Assembly (NCBI RefSeq): GCF_002776525.5
Contig: NC_045438.1
Span: 159,469,920-159,533,919 of the forward strand
Source of the DNA: Piliocolobus tephrosceles
Lineage: Eukaryota > Chordata > Mammalia > Primates > Cercopithecidae
DNA: 64,000 nucleotides
Direction of reading: 5' to 3'
Shown here piece by piece: positions 11,745 through 23,569 of the stretch. The position numbers and the translations under genes were made by a program. The notes beneath the pieces were generated by a model. The model saw only the letters and a list, made by a program, of their open reading frames with translations, searched no databases and had not been told where the DNA came from. Every line of letters starts with the position of its first letter. Position 1 is the first letter of the stretch.

Positions 11745-11935
11745 TCTTCCTTGTAACCCAAAGGTGTCTACTGTCTTTCCATTAGAATCACACGGGGATC
11801 TTTCAAACTGTAATAACTGGACCACAATCCAGAAATGAGTCAGTTAGTCCATCTGTCTGCTGTTGGATCCAGAAATTGACGTTTTTATATATTTTCCCCA
11901 GATGGTTATAAAGTGCATCCAGGGATGAGAGCCAC
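11745..11935 (-). mobile_element. Second MER5-like hAT remnant
   Basis: Lies directly beside the first. 'attagaatcacacggggatc' and the end 'gatgagagccactg' fit MER5B or a related hAT family in the same orientation. Interior similarity is weaker, so the subfamily is uncertain. Confidence 0.55.
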
Positions 11936-12361
11936 TGATATAATTCAAGGATGGTGTTTTAAGCAGTCATTTTGAGCTCAGCACCCACTGTCTGTTCCAG
12001 TGCTCCCCTTTATCTCAGCCCCGACGTGCCTTTCCACCTCTCCTTCCTCCAACTCCCAGGGCTCCTCTGTCCCTCTGATTGTTTTCCCTACTCTTATCGT
12101 CCTGTTTGGTCTCTCCTCCATCTTTGACTTTCCTGCTCACGTGTTCCTGGGGCCAGTGCTGGGAACTAGCCTTGAGAAGGAAGGCATATTGGACCACAAG
12201 TCAAAGAACCCATGCACTAGCCTCCACTATGCTATGAAATAGTTTAATGAATTTGGAAACACTTCTGAGTATCAGATTTTCAACTTTATAAAACGGTGAG
12301 GTGGGGTTTACTTTTAAGTTACTATATTATTTTCTAAGATTCCCATCCAGCTCTAAATTTG
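11936..12361. other. Non-genic sequence, pyrimidine-rich part
   Basis: 11985-12130 is rich in CT on the plus strand. No exon, polypyrimidine-tract plus AG acceptor context with an open frame, or repeat family could be supported. Confidence 0.45.
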
Positions 12362-12370
12362 AAAGACTCA

Positions 12371-12573
12371 GCCTGACCAACATAGAGAAACCCCGTCTCT
12401 ACTAAAAATACAAAAATTAGCCAGGCGTGGTGGCGCATCCCTATAATCCCAGCTACTTGGGAGGCTGAGGCAGGAGAATCGCTTGAACCCGGGAGGCGGA
12501 GGTTGCAGTGAGCCGAGATAGTGCCATTGCACTCCAGCCTGGGCAACAAGAGTGAAACTCCATCTCAAAAAAT
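12371..12573 (+). mobile_element. AluS: Alu element, 5'-truncated (AluS-like)
   Basis: Starts inside the left arm at 'gcctgaccaacatagag' and runs to a short A-tail. A perfect 9-bp target-site duplication 'aaagactca' occurs at 12362-12370 and 12574-12582. The copy therefore inserted already truncated by about 85 bases. Confidence 0.95.
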
Positions 12574-12582
12574 AAAGACTCA

Positions 12583-13487
12583 CACTGAGAATCTAGTCAA
12601 GAAACTCGAGCACTGTGTTCAGCAGGAGCGTTGAGCCAGGACATTAGTGACCCAAGGCCTTCTCCTCTCCCCCTTCCCTGTGCCATGGGAGCTGGAGCCC
12701 TGGTGCTTCTTCATAGCTCTGGCATTGGTTTTGGCCTGACTTTGGCTTAGAAATCTAACTTCAGCTTCTTGTCCTCATTTTTCATTAGCTTCATCTATAA
12801 TCAAGATACTCATCTGTGTGTGTGTGTGTGTGTGTTTGTGTGCACACATGCTATCTGATGACCTAACCTGAATCCAGACTTTTCTCTGTTTTTGAGCATT
12901 TGGTCATGACTTTTTTAGCTCTCCACTAAACTAGATTTTTGTTTGTTTGATTGTTTCAAATCATAATAACTTAACCAGTAGGCGATGATGTTCCTAGTAA
13001 TTATTGGAGAAATCTGGGACAGAAAACCTGCTAGATCTCATTACTTCTCCTACACCACAATTTTCTCATCTGGAAACTGAGGAGAATGGCCTCTATAAGA
13101 CAGGATTACTGTGAAGATTATTGAGGCAATACAAGGTAACAAATGGAAGTACCTTCTCACATTCAGCCTAGAACAAGGTCAAAAATCAGTGGCTCTTAAA
13201 GCTCTTTCTGTTTTTTTCATTGACAAACGTAGTTACTGGCCTTTAGTTAGCAGGGTGAACTGTTGTGGACCCAGGCTGGGCTTCTGATTGGAGATAGAAT
13301 TTTAAACTAGGTGATCAGGGATGGGTAGAATTTAGAAAAACACAGAGTTTTTCTACCTTGGGAGGAACAACATGGTCCCATGCAACAGTGAAGTAGTGAA
13401 TGAGGATTGTCAGGGGAACAGTGGGACTGGACACCTGAATGGTAAGAAGACACAATGATGAGCGGATGTGAGGCTAAGTGTGTAGCT
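12583..13487. other. Non-genic unique sequence with a TG microsatellite
   Basis: A (TG)n run occupies 12815-12843. The rest is unrecognised. Confidence 0.5.
12815..12843. repeat. (TG)n microsatellite
   Basis: About 14 TG units with one TTG interruption, followed by a short CACACA stretch. Confidence 0.95.
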
Positions 13488-13690
13488 GATATGCATTGAG
13501 CCCTTACTCCATGTTTCACAGCAGCATGCTAAGGACCGCATCTGTCACCCTCACTCAAACCTCACTATACTCTAGGAGTCTTTACTCTCATGGAGAAAGA
13601 AACTAAGGCTTACAGAAGGTGGATGGCCAGCCCAAAGTCAAAGAGTTTTTAACCTCAAAGTCAATGCTTTAACCCTGATCCTCACAGACC
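13488..13690 (-). mobile_element. MIR SINE, antisense
   Basis: Reverse complement of MIR. It reads 'tgagcccttactccatg', 'agcatgctaagg', 'ggagaaagaaactaaggctt', 'cagcccaaagtcaaagag' and 'tgctttaaccctg'. Divergence is high, as expected for this ancient family. Confidence 0.75.
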
Positions 13691-13914
13691 AAAAATCTGT
13701 GGGAGGTTGGGCTTGATAGGTTAGTTAAGAGAGAGAGAATTTAGGAGGGTCTTCAGACAAAAGCAGTACATTAAAAGCAATACCAAAATAATAAAATATA
13801 AAAATGATGAGCCTTAACATACTGCTCTGCTTTTCCGAAACAAGAGAAAAATTACAGCAGAAGCAAGGAGATAATCAAGATGGCTATCTAGATGTTACTT
13901 CCTGGAAGCAATAT

Positions 13915-14600
13915 TCATGTTTTCATTCATTTTGCACATGGACATAGTGGTTGCCACGCACCAGGGACAGAGCTTGCTAAGCAGATAAGCCATTCTCATG
14001 GGAGCTCATGGTTTAGCAGGGGAGCTGGACAGTAAATATGTAAACAGAGAAAACAAAAACAGATGACATAAGGCTATAAAGAAAATGAACACTGTATGAT
14101 ATAAGAAGCATCTGAAGAGGTGACAGCTGAACTGAGTCCCAAAGGTAGAGAATGAGTCAGCCATGGCAAAAGCCTGATGAAGAATGTTCCAGGCTGAGAA
14201 ACTGCTGAGTTAGGAAAGAGTTGCTTGGCTTCCAGAAACACAAGGGAAGCTCACATGGGTCGTGGATATTCTGGAAGGGTGGTATAGAATGAGTTGGGAG
14301 AAATAGGTAAGACCTAAATTGTGCAGTACCTTCTAGGCCCGAGAGCAGTGGAAAACTATCGAAAGATTGAGCAAAGGAGAAAAATGATCCCATCTGTACT
14401 ATAAAAAGATTGCTCTGGCTGCCATGTCAACAGGTCTCAAAGAAGAAAAATGCAGAGCAATAGTCCAGAAAAGAGATAAGATAAGCATATGGCAAATAAA
14501 GTTAGCAACTCAAGGAAGATCAAAGCTTCAGAGGGGTAGAGAGATGGATAGAGGGGGATATGCTAACAGTCCAGGGCTGCAGCAACTCTGGAAAATACTA
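13915..14600 (-). mobile_element. Long ancient L2-like repeat block
   Basis: Starts with 'catgttttcattcatttt', continues through 'catgggagctcatggttta' and 'gaatgttccaggctgag', and ends near 'agattgctctggctgcc' and 'caatagtccagaaaag'. The order of these blocks matches a long mammalian repeat often found as the reverse complement of an L2 3' end. The family assignment is by memory of the pattern. Confidence 0.5.
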
Positions 14601-14626
14601 ATGAGTTGTTAGAAATTTCCCTCAGG

Positions 14627-14789
14627 AACTAGCCGGACGAGGTGGTGGGCGCCTGTAGTCCCAGCTACCCTGGAGGCTGAGGCAAGAGAATAGTGTAAAC
14701 CCGGGAGGCGAAGCTTGCAGTGAGCTGAGATCCGGTCACTGCACTCCAGCCCAGGTGACAGAGCGAGACTCCGTCTCAAAAAAAAAAAA
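14627..14789 (+). mobile_element. AluY: Alu element, 5'-truncated, young AluYRa/Yi6 type
   Basis: Starts at 'aactagccggacgaggtgg', the second-arm linker, and ends in 13 A. A perfect 16-bp target-site duplication 'agaaatttccctcagg' occurs at 14611-14626 and 14790-14805. Diagnostic bases are 'actagccgg-cgaggtgg' and 'gagctgagatccgg', which mark the cercopithecid-expanded subfamily. The intact duplication and modest divergence indicate a lineage-specific insertion. Confidence 0.95.
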
Positions 14790-14805
14790 AGAAATTTCCC
14801 TCAGG

Positions 14806-15275
14806 TAGAAGAACCAGAGAGGCAGGAAGATGGACTGTTCATGGCAGGGAAGATTCACAGGGCCCATACTCTAAGAACCAGATGTTCCAAACACATTCAA
14901 AACAAGTTGTAACAGCTAATATTTTATAACACTTTGAAATGTATGTACATATCACCTACTTGAATCCTCACCACAGCTCTATGAAGTAAATATGATAGTT
15001 ATCATTCTTGCTTACAGATAAAAAGAACTGATTTGCCCAACACAATAAGAGAAACAGCCCCATCATCTAAAGACATCTATTCCCCTACTATTCTAGCTAG
15101 ATTGCTTGAGGATTGGAAACATGTCTTATTCCTGCTGGTAGATTGATTATATTACAGTAGTTTTGCAACACAAAGTTGTCGATGATAAACCTGAGAATTA
15201 GGACACAAGCAGGGTTAAACCTTAATGGTTTGATGATGAGATTAAATTGCAGTAATTGCTCTCCACTCTCTAACC
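14806..15275. other. Non-genic unique sequence, weak MIR-like patch
   Basis: 14960-15050 ('tcctcaccacagctctatga', 'gataaaaagaactgat') could be a decayed MIR core in antisense, but the match is weak. Nothing else is supported. Confidence 0.35.
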
Positions 15276-15804
15276 CAATGGTTCTAAAAGTTTGGTCCTA
15301 AGACCAGCGGCAGCATCAGCATCACCTGGTGTATTAACTCCCAGGGCTGCCATAACAAAATACCATGAACTGGGTGACTTAAAAAACAGAAATTTATTTC
15401 TCACAGTTATAAAGGCTAAAATGTCTAAGATCAAGGTGTCAGCAGGCCTCCTGAGGCCTCTCTTCTTGACTTGCAGATGGGCATCTTCTCCCTGTGTCCT
15501 CATCTCCTCTTCTTAGAAGGACACAGTCATATTGGATTAAAGCCTCCCCTCATGACCTCATTTAACTCTAATTACCTCTTCAAAGATCCTATCTCCAAAT
15601 ATAGTGGGTTATGTCTTCAGCATATAAATTGGGGGAGGAGGGTAGAAATTCAGTCAATGATACCTGGGAATGTGTTAGAAATGGCATTTCTCAGGTCCTA
15701 CTCCAGACTTACCTAGTTGGAAACTCTGGGGTTTGGACCAGCAATCTGTGTTTCCACTGGCTTTCCGGGGGATTCTGATGTAAGCTCAAGTTTGAGAATC
15801 ACTG
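15276..15804 (-). mobile_element. MER5A-like hAT remnant interrupted by an LTR
   Basis: The two halves, 15276-15329 and 15663-15804, join into one MER5A. The left end is 'caatggttctaaaag' and the right end 'tttgagaatcactg'. Internal landmarks are 'cagcatcagcatcacctgg', 'gttagaaatggcatttctc' and 'cagcaatctgtgttt'. Orientation is assigned relative to the copy at 11559, whose sequence is its complement; the family is nearly palindromic at its ends. Confidence 0.85.
15330..15662 (-). mobile_element. MLT1-type solo LTR nested in MER5A
   Basis: Starts 'tgtattaactcccagggctg' and includes 'actgggtgacttaaaaaaca', 'atttatttctcacag', 'atcaaggtgtcagcagg' and 'tggattaaagcctcccctca', the antisense pattern of MLT1. 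A perfect 5-bp target duplication 'cctgg' (15325-15329 and 15663-15667) flanks it. No internal retroviral sequence remains, so it is a solo LTR. Confidence 0.9.
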
Positions 15805-16086
15805 ATCTATTGCAGCACTATTTCCCTTGACAAAGAAAAGGGAGAGAAGTTGAGAGCAAAATTTGAAGGACAGTTGGAAACACAAAGACATCAGCACACA
15901 GGAATACTGAAATATGAAAAGAGGAGACAAAGAAAGGCCTGAAGGAGAAGTGAGGGACATCTTCTGAGTACCCTGGTGGACCTCAGTTCATACTTACAGC
16001 ATTCCTGATTAGACAACGAGCAATTTTCTTGATGGCACTGATTGCCTTGTGGAATAGGCATCCACAATGTTTAAAAGAAAAAGCTC

Positions 16087-16387
16087 GGCCAGTGCAGTGG
16101 CTCACACCTGTAATCTCAGCACTTTGGGAGGCCAAGGCGGGTGAATCTCCTGAGGTCAGGAGTTCGAGACCAGCCTGGTCAACATGGTGAAACCCTGTCT
16201 CTACTAAAAATACAAAAATTAGCTGGGCATGGTGGTACATGCCTGTAATCCCAGCTACTTGGGAGGCTGAGGCAGGAGAATAGCTTGAACCCAGGAGGCA
16301 GAGGTTGCAATGAGCCAAGATCATGCCACTGCACTCCAGCCTGGATGACAAGAGTGAAACCCCATCTAAAAAGCAAAAGAAAGAAAG
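16087..16387 (+). mobile_element. AluS: Alu element, full length (AluS-like)
   Basis: Begins 'ggccagtgcagtggctcac' and ends in an AAAG-rich tail. A target-site duplication of about 14 bp ('aaaagaaaaagctc' at 16073-16086 against 16388-16401, one mismatch) flanks it. Confidence 0.96.
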
Positions 16388-16504
16388 AAAAGAAAGAGCT
16401 CCTGCTGCTTTATGCTCAGCCCTTGTTTGACAAGGGTTGAATACTTCATCTGAACCTTGAGCTAGACCAATAAAGTCAGATCTCCCAGAGATATTATTAC
16501 TGAA

Positions 16505-17140
16505 GAAGCTGGTCTCCCCAAAAATGGGGTCTTTACCTGTTCAGTGCCACAAAGCCAATACATAAAAATGAAAGTGAGAGTCAAGTAATGCAAGCTTTAT
16601 TCAATGGCCATGGACCTGAGAAGCAAGAGCTGGCTCACCAATCAACTTCTCAACTCAGTAGATCTGGGAAGCCACAGATACAGGACATCTTTCATGAAGG
16701 GGTTGAGCATTAAAAGCAAAGGGAGAAATAGTCATGTCTTTTCTGGGAATGGGTGGAGAACCTCTCAAAACTAGAATTTTTGTCGTTTGGCGGTTTCTTC
16801 TGGTCATTGTCATGGTGATTGTCAATTGTCATGGCATTGGTGGCAGTGTCATTTAGCATATAAATTAGATTATAAAGAAGTTAGAGGTTCTTCCAAGGTC
16901 AAGTGAGCTATCATTGTATCCCACCAGCCTTAGCCAGTTCGGTCACAGCCGGGGTCGGGGGTTGGGGTGGCGAATTTTGACTCAGGCATCCTGTTTCCTA
17001 GAGATAAGCAAAGTTAAGGTGGTGTAAAAATTCACCTAGATCATGTAGGCATTATGCTAGGTTATGATGGAAGGTTGGTTTGGAGACAGAAATACTAGGG
17101 GGTCTTTCTGCTCCCTTGAACTAAGAAGCCTAATAAAATT
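16505..17140 (-). mobile_element. Putative LTR, antisense, subfamily unresolved
   Basis: 'gcaagctttattcaatgg' would be the complement of an AATAAA signal. 'ggcagtgtcatttagcata', 'taaattagattataaag' and 'gcatcctgtttcc' follow in the order seen in several class I/III primate LTRs. Boundaries and target duplications could not be set. Confidence 0.4.
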
Positions 17141-18334
17141 GGTGCCATGTCAGCCATATTAATGTTGTGTATGAACACATCAGAGAAAACAAGTCCTTAG
17201 TGGAGAAAGAAAAGGGAGTCAAATATACATTAAGAAAGAAAGCGGAGATGCCAGCTTCTACCTGGCTCTACTGTTGATCCTCAGGTTCTGCGAGCTATCC
17301 CTATGTAATTCCAATAAGTTCTCTATTTTACTTGTTAGGATGGTTTTCTATTCCTGAATCCCAAAGGATTCTTGTTACCTGGGAGCCAAATAGCTAAAGT
17401 TTTACACCTATGTTAACATTTATTTAAAAAATCCTATTGAGGTCTGTGTTGGTGAAGAAATGAAAGTCCATATTGTTTTGCCACACAGAAACAATCCTTA
17501 CCCCTATGTCTATACATACTTAGGTGTTGGTTCAGTTTTCCATCTGAAGCAGTCATGATAAAAAGGGAGCAAAAATAAATTCTAATGACATTACTCCGTC
17601 TCTTACTCACGTGATTTGAAAATGGCCTAAGCTCATAATAGAGCTTCCAAATTTCCGTTTCTTCAGCAGAACTTGAATGCACCTGGAACTCTCTTTCAAG
17701 TTAATGTAAGCTGGCTATGCAAAGCTGTGAGGAAAGCTGGCACTGGATCACAGGTATTCTCTGCATGCGAGCCCTTAGAAGGTACGGTGGAGCAAGAGAA
17801 AGGTGCTATGCTTAATGCTCAATTTCCTTCTTTAGTAGATTCAAACTGTACCCACATGGTCTCATAAAATGCTTAATTCAAATTTCTCTGAAACCAGAAA
17901 GGCAGAATCCGTAATTATCTGACTTATGGAAAAACCTGTATAAAATCAAAACAAATTATATTTTGGAAGTGACTATAATGGATTAGGAAGGTCAAATGTA
18001 GTATTTTTTTAACCGAACATACCTTTAGGAAAATATGGCCCAATAATTTATTTTCCTAAAAATCTTACAAAACCCTTTGATTATTTTCTACTTGTAGAAA
18101 CCTGACACATGTATCATGCATACAGCTAGCTATCTAACATATGTATGTCGGCCCCATCGACAATAGCCTTCCTTTTCATTGAATCATCAAATTTCCTTAT
18201 AGAGAGAATTTCAAATTTCACAACTCCAGAAACAGGAGGATCTTGGGCATACTCTGATTTTGAAACATTCCTTAGCTTTTAAATGCAGCCTTACAACTAT
18301 CACTACAGTTCTTCTTCTTTCAATTTATTTCATG
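17141..18334. other. Non-genic unique sequence
   Basis: No exon or repeat is recognised. Short open frames at 17434-17682 and 17673-17867 have no domain. Confidence 0.45.
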
Positions 18335-18425
18335 GTGTTTTTATCAAGCACCTATTATATGCCAGGCACTGAACTGATCACTTCATGTTTAATGAGAAAG
18401 ACAACGAAAAACACAGACAGCACTA
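18335..18425 (-). mobile_element. MIR/L2 fragment
   Basis: 'caagcacctattatatgccaggcactg' (the 27-base block is split here as 'caagcacctatta' plus 'tatgccaggcactg') is the conserved terminal motif of MIR and L2 in antisense. The fragment is short. Confidence 0.6.
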
Positions 18426-19752
18426 GAAGTTTAGAAATGAGCTATAGCAACACAGGGAGAGCAGTGGAAGAGCCTGGTTATGAGAATAACAATTTAGAAC
18501 AATATGTGTGTTCATTAGTGAATCCCCATTAGTCTTTGAGAACTGAAGTGCATTCACACAGCTGAGAATTTGTGTGATGCCTCAGGAATTCATATACTCT
18601 GGCCTACTTAAGAGTGCTGGGTCATGTTTGGTCAATGTTCTCATGAAAACAAACATCGAAGATCAGAAAACATCTTATTTAGTAATCAGGATAGTCTTTA
18701 TTTTTAAACGGATAATAGTAGTAAGCCTTAGAGCAGAATAATGAAACCTTAGAGCGGAGATAGGAGGAAAGATTTGTATAGAATGGTCAAGTGATTGTAA
18801 GTAAAATAATTGGGTGGATCCGAGCTTCCCTTGGCCAACTTGAATAGAGCTTTCAAGTTTTTTCAATTTGCTTTCAAGTTCTAAGTCTGTGCAATTTGTT
18901 CAGGGAAGGAGAGGAGAGAAGACAGCGTGGATGGGGGGGAACAGTCTGTGCAGCTACAGGGTAAACATGGAACTATTTTGGGTAGTCTTCATTTTGCTCA
19001 AAGACTTGGGAAGTTAAACATTATCCTATTTAGCATGAATCAGATCAAATATGAGACTTATAGACATTTTATGCTTCACACAGGCTACTCAGGGTGATTT
19101 ATTTAACCTTATAACTGTTTCATCTCTCTCCTCACACACACACCACATGCACACATGCACACATACACACACACACACACGAAGCCCAAAAAACAAACAA
19201 AAGAAAAAACTAGTTTACCAGTTTATTTGTTTCCTGTTTCCTGTGACCACCAGTGGAAAAGTTTGAATTTTTTTTTTTTTTTTTTTTTTTTTTTTGGCAG
19301 AATCAGTTTGACCACTCACCGCTGAGATTTACCAAAGAGAAAGGAGACTATAAATAGAGAATGGGAGACAATGTTTCAGTAATCTAAAAATGAGACAAAA
19401 CAGATCTATATATGAGAGGAGGCAGTGAGTGTAGCAAAGGAAAGCTCTACAGGACTTAGATCCGGTTACCAGAGGGAGGGAGAGGTGGAAGAAAGCTAAT
19501 ATTAATTAAGAGGGCTAAAACCTTCTTGACCTCTTGCCCGATTCTCAAGTTAGCTTACAAAATTGAATTCAACTTAGGCTCCATCCCTTCCAGCTGGTTG
19601 ATTCAGAACCTGAAAATTGTATATGCTGTGGTCATTGAGATCAATTCTAAAGGGCTGTTATGAGAGATCAGAACTTTCTTCTCTATGTCTGATGAGTAGA
19701 TCCTCCTGACTAGATTGTGTGCCTTCCTCTTTCAGCCATAAAGAGGATGACT
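18426..19752. other. Non-genic unique sequence with CA and T runs
   Basis: Contains the CA microsatellite at 19132-19180 and a 28-base T-run at 19268-19295. The T-run has no Alu body after it. The rest is unrecognised. Confidence 0.5.
19132..19180. repeat. (CA)n microsatellite, interrupted
   Basis: CA units interrupted by CATG. The final perfect run is about nine units. Confidence 0.93.
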
Positions 19753-20057
19753 GTTTTCGTTTTTGCTTCTGTTTTTGAAATGGAGTCTCACTCTGTTGCC
19801 CAGGCTAGAGTGTAATGGCATGATGTCGGCTCACTGCAACCTCTGCCTCCTGGGTTCAAGTGATTCTCATGTCTCAGCCTCCCAAGTAGCTGGGATTACA
19901 GGCGTGTGCCACCATGCCCAGCTGATTTTTGTATTTTTAGTACAGACGGGGTTTCACATGTTGTCCAGGCTGGTCTTAAACGCCCAACCTCAGTTCATCC
20001 GCCCACCTTGGCCTCCCAAAATGCTGGGGTTACAAGCATGAGCCACCACACCTGGCC
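19753..20057 (-). mobile_element. AluS: Alu element, full length, antisense (AluS-like)
   Basis: A degraded T-rich head is followed by 'tggagtctcactctgttgcc', 'tgggattacaggcgtg' and 'accacacctggcc'. The 5' end of the element is at 20057. The target duplication is unclear ('atgactg' against 'atgataactg'). Confidence 0.95.
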
Positions 20058-22668
20058 ATGATAACTGGTTTTGCTTCTCACTATGACACAAAAGCTATTA
20101 AAGCACTAGAAGGAGACATTATGAAGGCTCTTTGTGATCCAGATTATGAGCTTCTGAGTCACTCAGACGCCCAGAGATTCTCAGGTAAAGCGTCAACTCT
20201 GTAGGAATTGAGTTTTTCAGCACATGCAACAACTCGTAGCTTCCATAAAGCTTTCAGAGATGAAGTTTACTAGATGCGATCCAAGTTGTCTTCCCTGGGA
20301 AAAATGCTATGCTTCATATACAGCTTAAATATTCCATTCACAGTTATAAATACAGAAACTAGACTGAAAGAGAGAAGAAAAGAGGGGCAGTGGGATATAA
20401 GGATAACTTGGAGAGAAGATATGCTTACATAGTCACATAGTAATTTAACAAGGACATTTCCTTGGAGTTAGAGGTTGCTAAAACTTCCAAAGGGGCAACA
20501 TTTTCTTCCTACCAGCAAATTCAGAGTTGGTTTCTTAAAAGTGTTTTCCATAGAGCAGCATGAAGCCACATAAACCAAAACCATGGTTAGCTGTTCAAAC
20601 ACGTAACAACTATTTGTGCTTTTTGGTGATGAGTGGTTGAAATAATTAGGATCCTTTTCTAGTTACTGGCGTGCCAAGCCAGGGGCAGAGGGTGCCTTTC
20701 TGAGTGGGGAAAGGAAAAGCCAAAGGCAACTATTAGAAGAGACTATTACACAATTTTGAGCTAACATATGGAATCAATAGCCAACACGAGCAGCTGTGCT
20801 CGGCTGTGGAAAGGCCTGAAATGGTGTAGTCACACTGTAACCAATAAAACGAATTATTGACTAAAGGAGAAAGCGTATGTGTCGAGAGAGGGGGAGCTCC
20901 AAAGCAGGATTAAGAGATGCATTTACTCTAAAAAATAGAGTACTGGGAAACAAACCGTGTCAAGATTTTCTTCTTGATTGACAGTGAAACATACAAGAGC
21001 CAACATTGGAGAAAAGGTCCGGACCCAGGGTTATGTAGTTAATTTCCGACTCCACACTCACTAGAAGTGCAGAAAGCTTCCCCTGCCAGAAATCAGAAAT
21101 AAGCACCATGAGGCTTAGCTCGCACACTCAGTAGTCTGGATACCTTCAACTATCCAGTGGGCACACTAAGATGTCACAAAATACCCTCAGGTCTACATAA
21201 TAGGGAAACAAAATCTACTGTAAAAGAAAAGGCCTATATCATCTAAAAACTGGGTGATCTGTTTCTTAAGAACTCAAATTTGCCTACTAATACATTTCAC
21301 AACTAACAAAGAGAAAATACTTTTATTGATGATGCTGAAAGAAAACATTAGTTCTGTGTGTTTTATTTATTCACACTAACATTCATTTGGAAATCAAATA
21401 GCTTGGATTATATTTTTTACATGTGCCATGGCTCTGAGGTATAGTATAATACCTAAAAGCTTACTCAAACCCTTCATTTGCCATGTGCAAAATAGAAATA
21501 ATAATACCTCTAAGTAACCCAGCAAATTTACTAGGGTAGCAAATACCAATATAGAGAGCTATGTAAAGTATTATAAATTTCTTCAAAGAGAACTAAATGC
21601 ACATTTCAAATAATATATGTATTATTGCTAGGAATAATAATGTATGTATATACCAATCTTACACATTAAATAATCATTATTCTTTTTTGAATATGGTGCA
21701 TTTCTTTTTCCTGTGAGGGTGAAATTTGCATTTAAGTATAAAATCCACTCTCATCTAATCTGATAGACAAAGCATTCACATGACTTAACACCTTTTCTCC
21801 AACACTGAGTGGGCTATTCTTTGACTTAATAGTGATTTTCTGTGTGTTTTGAGTGAGATTCATGACGGTGTCAAGCCAAGAACTCTCACTCAAATGAGAA
21901 CCACGTTATTATTTTTTTTCCAAATAGGATACTTTCCTCACTCAAACAAGCAGAAAGCCCTGCACCTGTGTTTAAAAACTCTGAAACTCATAGGTTGTAA
22001 TCACACTCTGGAGTGAGAGAACACTGCCCATGGACCAGGGCCTCTTGGATCCTCTCCATCAATTTTCTGTGGTTTCTCGCCTGAAGCCATCAATGAGGAA
22101 CCTCATAAACCCGAAAAATACTAAACACCAGAGAATCAGTAAACAGGTTGTTAAAAAATAATTGAAACTCCCATTTCCACTGCCCATTCGGCAACTTTGT
22201 TCGTATCTAATTACTCTTCACTGTGCATCTCTGATGCATGGACAGGATGCAGAGTATCAGCATGACTTCAACTGGAATTAAAACCTGGCCATCACATGAT
22301 ACATTACTTCAGAGCCTTGAGAAGTTGGGATCAGGGTCAAGATGATAACCAACAGCTTCAGCTTCTCATTCTTATCCTCTAGAAGCACTGTGATGCACTA
22401 TTCAGGGCTTTTGTGAGACGCTAAATACTTTACACGTTTGCTGTTAGAGTTAAGGATGTAGTTTTTAGTTTTAGTGGCATTTGATCCTTTATTAAGGGTG
22501 TATAAAGGTAAGAGGATAAGACCCAACTGAAAGGCTCTGGCACTGGGGAATATGGAACAAAACAACTCCAAGTATTTGTCCAAGGATAGCATAATGATAC
22601 CTACAAAAGGGCCACATCATATTATTCATCTCTCTCTTTGAAAAAAAAAAAAAAACTTATTATTATGA
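20058..22668. other. Non-genic unique sequence
   Basis: About 2.6 kb with no recognisable repeat or exon. 21550-21680 is AT-rich with 'aataatatatgtattatt'. A poly-A run of 14 lies at 22640-22654. Several CpGs are retained near 20750-21120, without reaching island density. Confidence 0.5.
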
Positions 22669-22700
22669 GAGTGAGAGAGAGATAGAGAGAGAAAGAAAGG
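22669..22700. repeat. (GA)n-rich low-complexity tract
   Basis: GAGA units mixed with GATA and GAAA directly upstream of the solo LTR. Confidence 0.8.
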
Positions 22701-22709
22701 CCTACTCCA

Positions 22710-23155
22710 TGTATTAGTCAGGGTTCTCTAGAGGGACAGAACTAATAAGGTAGATGTATATGTAAAGGGGAGTTGATTAAGGAGTATTAACTCACACGAT
22801 CACAAGGTCCCACAGTAGTCCGTCTGCAAGCTGAGGAGCAAGAAGCCGGTTTGGGTCCCAAAGCTGAAGAAGTTGGAATCCTATATTCAAGGGCAAGAAG
22901 CATCCAGCACAGGAGAAAGATGTAAGCTGGGAGGCTAAACCGGTCTAATCTCATCACATTCTTCTACCTGCTCTTATGCTATTCCTTGCTGGCATTTGAT
23001 TAGATTGTGCTCACCTAGATTGAGGATGGGTGTGTCTTTCCCAGTCCAGGGACCAAATGTTAATCTCCTTTGGCAACACCCTCACAGACACACCCAGGAA
23101 CAATACTTTGCATCCTTCACTCCAAGCAAGTTGACACTCAGTATTAACCATTACA
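22710..23155 (+). mobile_element. ERVL-type solo LTR (MLT2A-like)
   Basis: Starts 'tgtattagtcagggttctct' and ends 'gtattaaccattaca', so it has TG...CA ends. The interior has 'actcacacgatcacaaggtc', 'gtctgcaagctgaggagc' and 'aacaccctcacagacacacc'. A 5-bp target duplication (22705-22709 'ctcca', 23156-23160 'ctccg') flanks it. No internal proviral region is present. Subfamily naming is from memory of the consensus. Confidence 0.88.
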
Positions 23156-23160
23156 CTCCG

Positions 23161-23569
23161 TGTGGGGTCTTTTTGCATGGAGCGTGAAAGACTACTATAA
23201 CTTGCGTATTGCCCATTTCAACTTCATGCGTTTTCCTTGGGTCTTCAAGCTTATTTTGGATTCTCAGAGAGAATTTAGGCCCCATCCCTACAGACAAGCA
23301 GTCAGGTTTTCATCATTCAGGCTGGAGTTTTGACTGGGGAATCTGAGATCCAGAGAGAGTAGCTCTCAGAATAGATATGCTCCGTCCATGTGGTTATAGC
23401 TTCCAATTTGGTCCTCATTTTTAAAGATATTGAAATAACAGCAATAAAGTTTACCAGACACTAGAGGAAAGCCATTGACATAAAAGATGGAGACTCACAC
23501 AAGCAGAAAGACAAAATCAACGACTTAGAGGACACTGAGATTTTGCAAGTGGAAGAAATCTTCCCTTAA
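23161..23569. other. Non-genic unique sequence
   Basis: No supported feature. Confidence 0.5.

Noticed and set aside
19268..19295. 28-base T-run as an Alu head
   Set aside because: No Alu or L1 body follows. It is kept only as a homopolymer.
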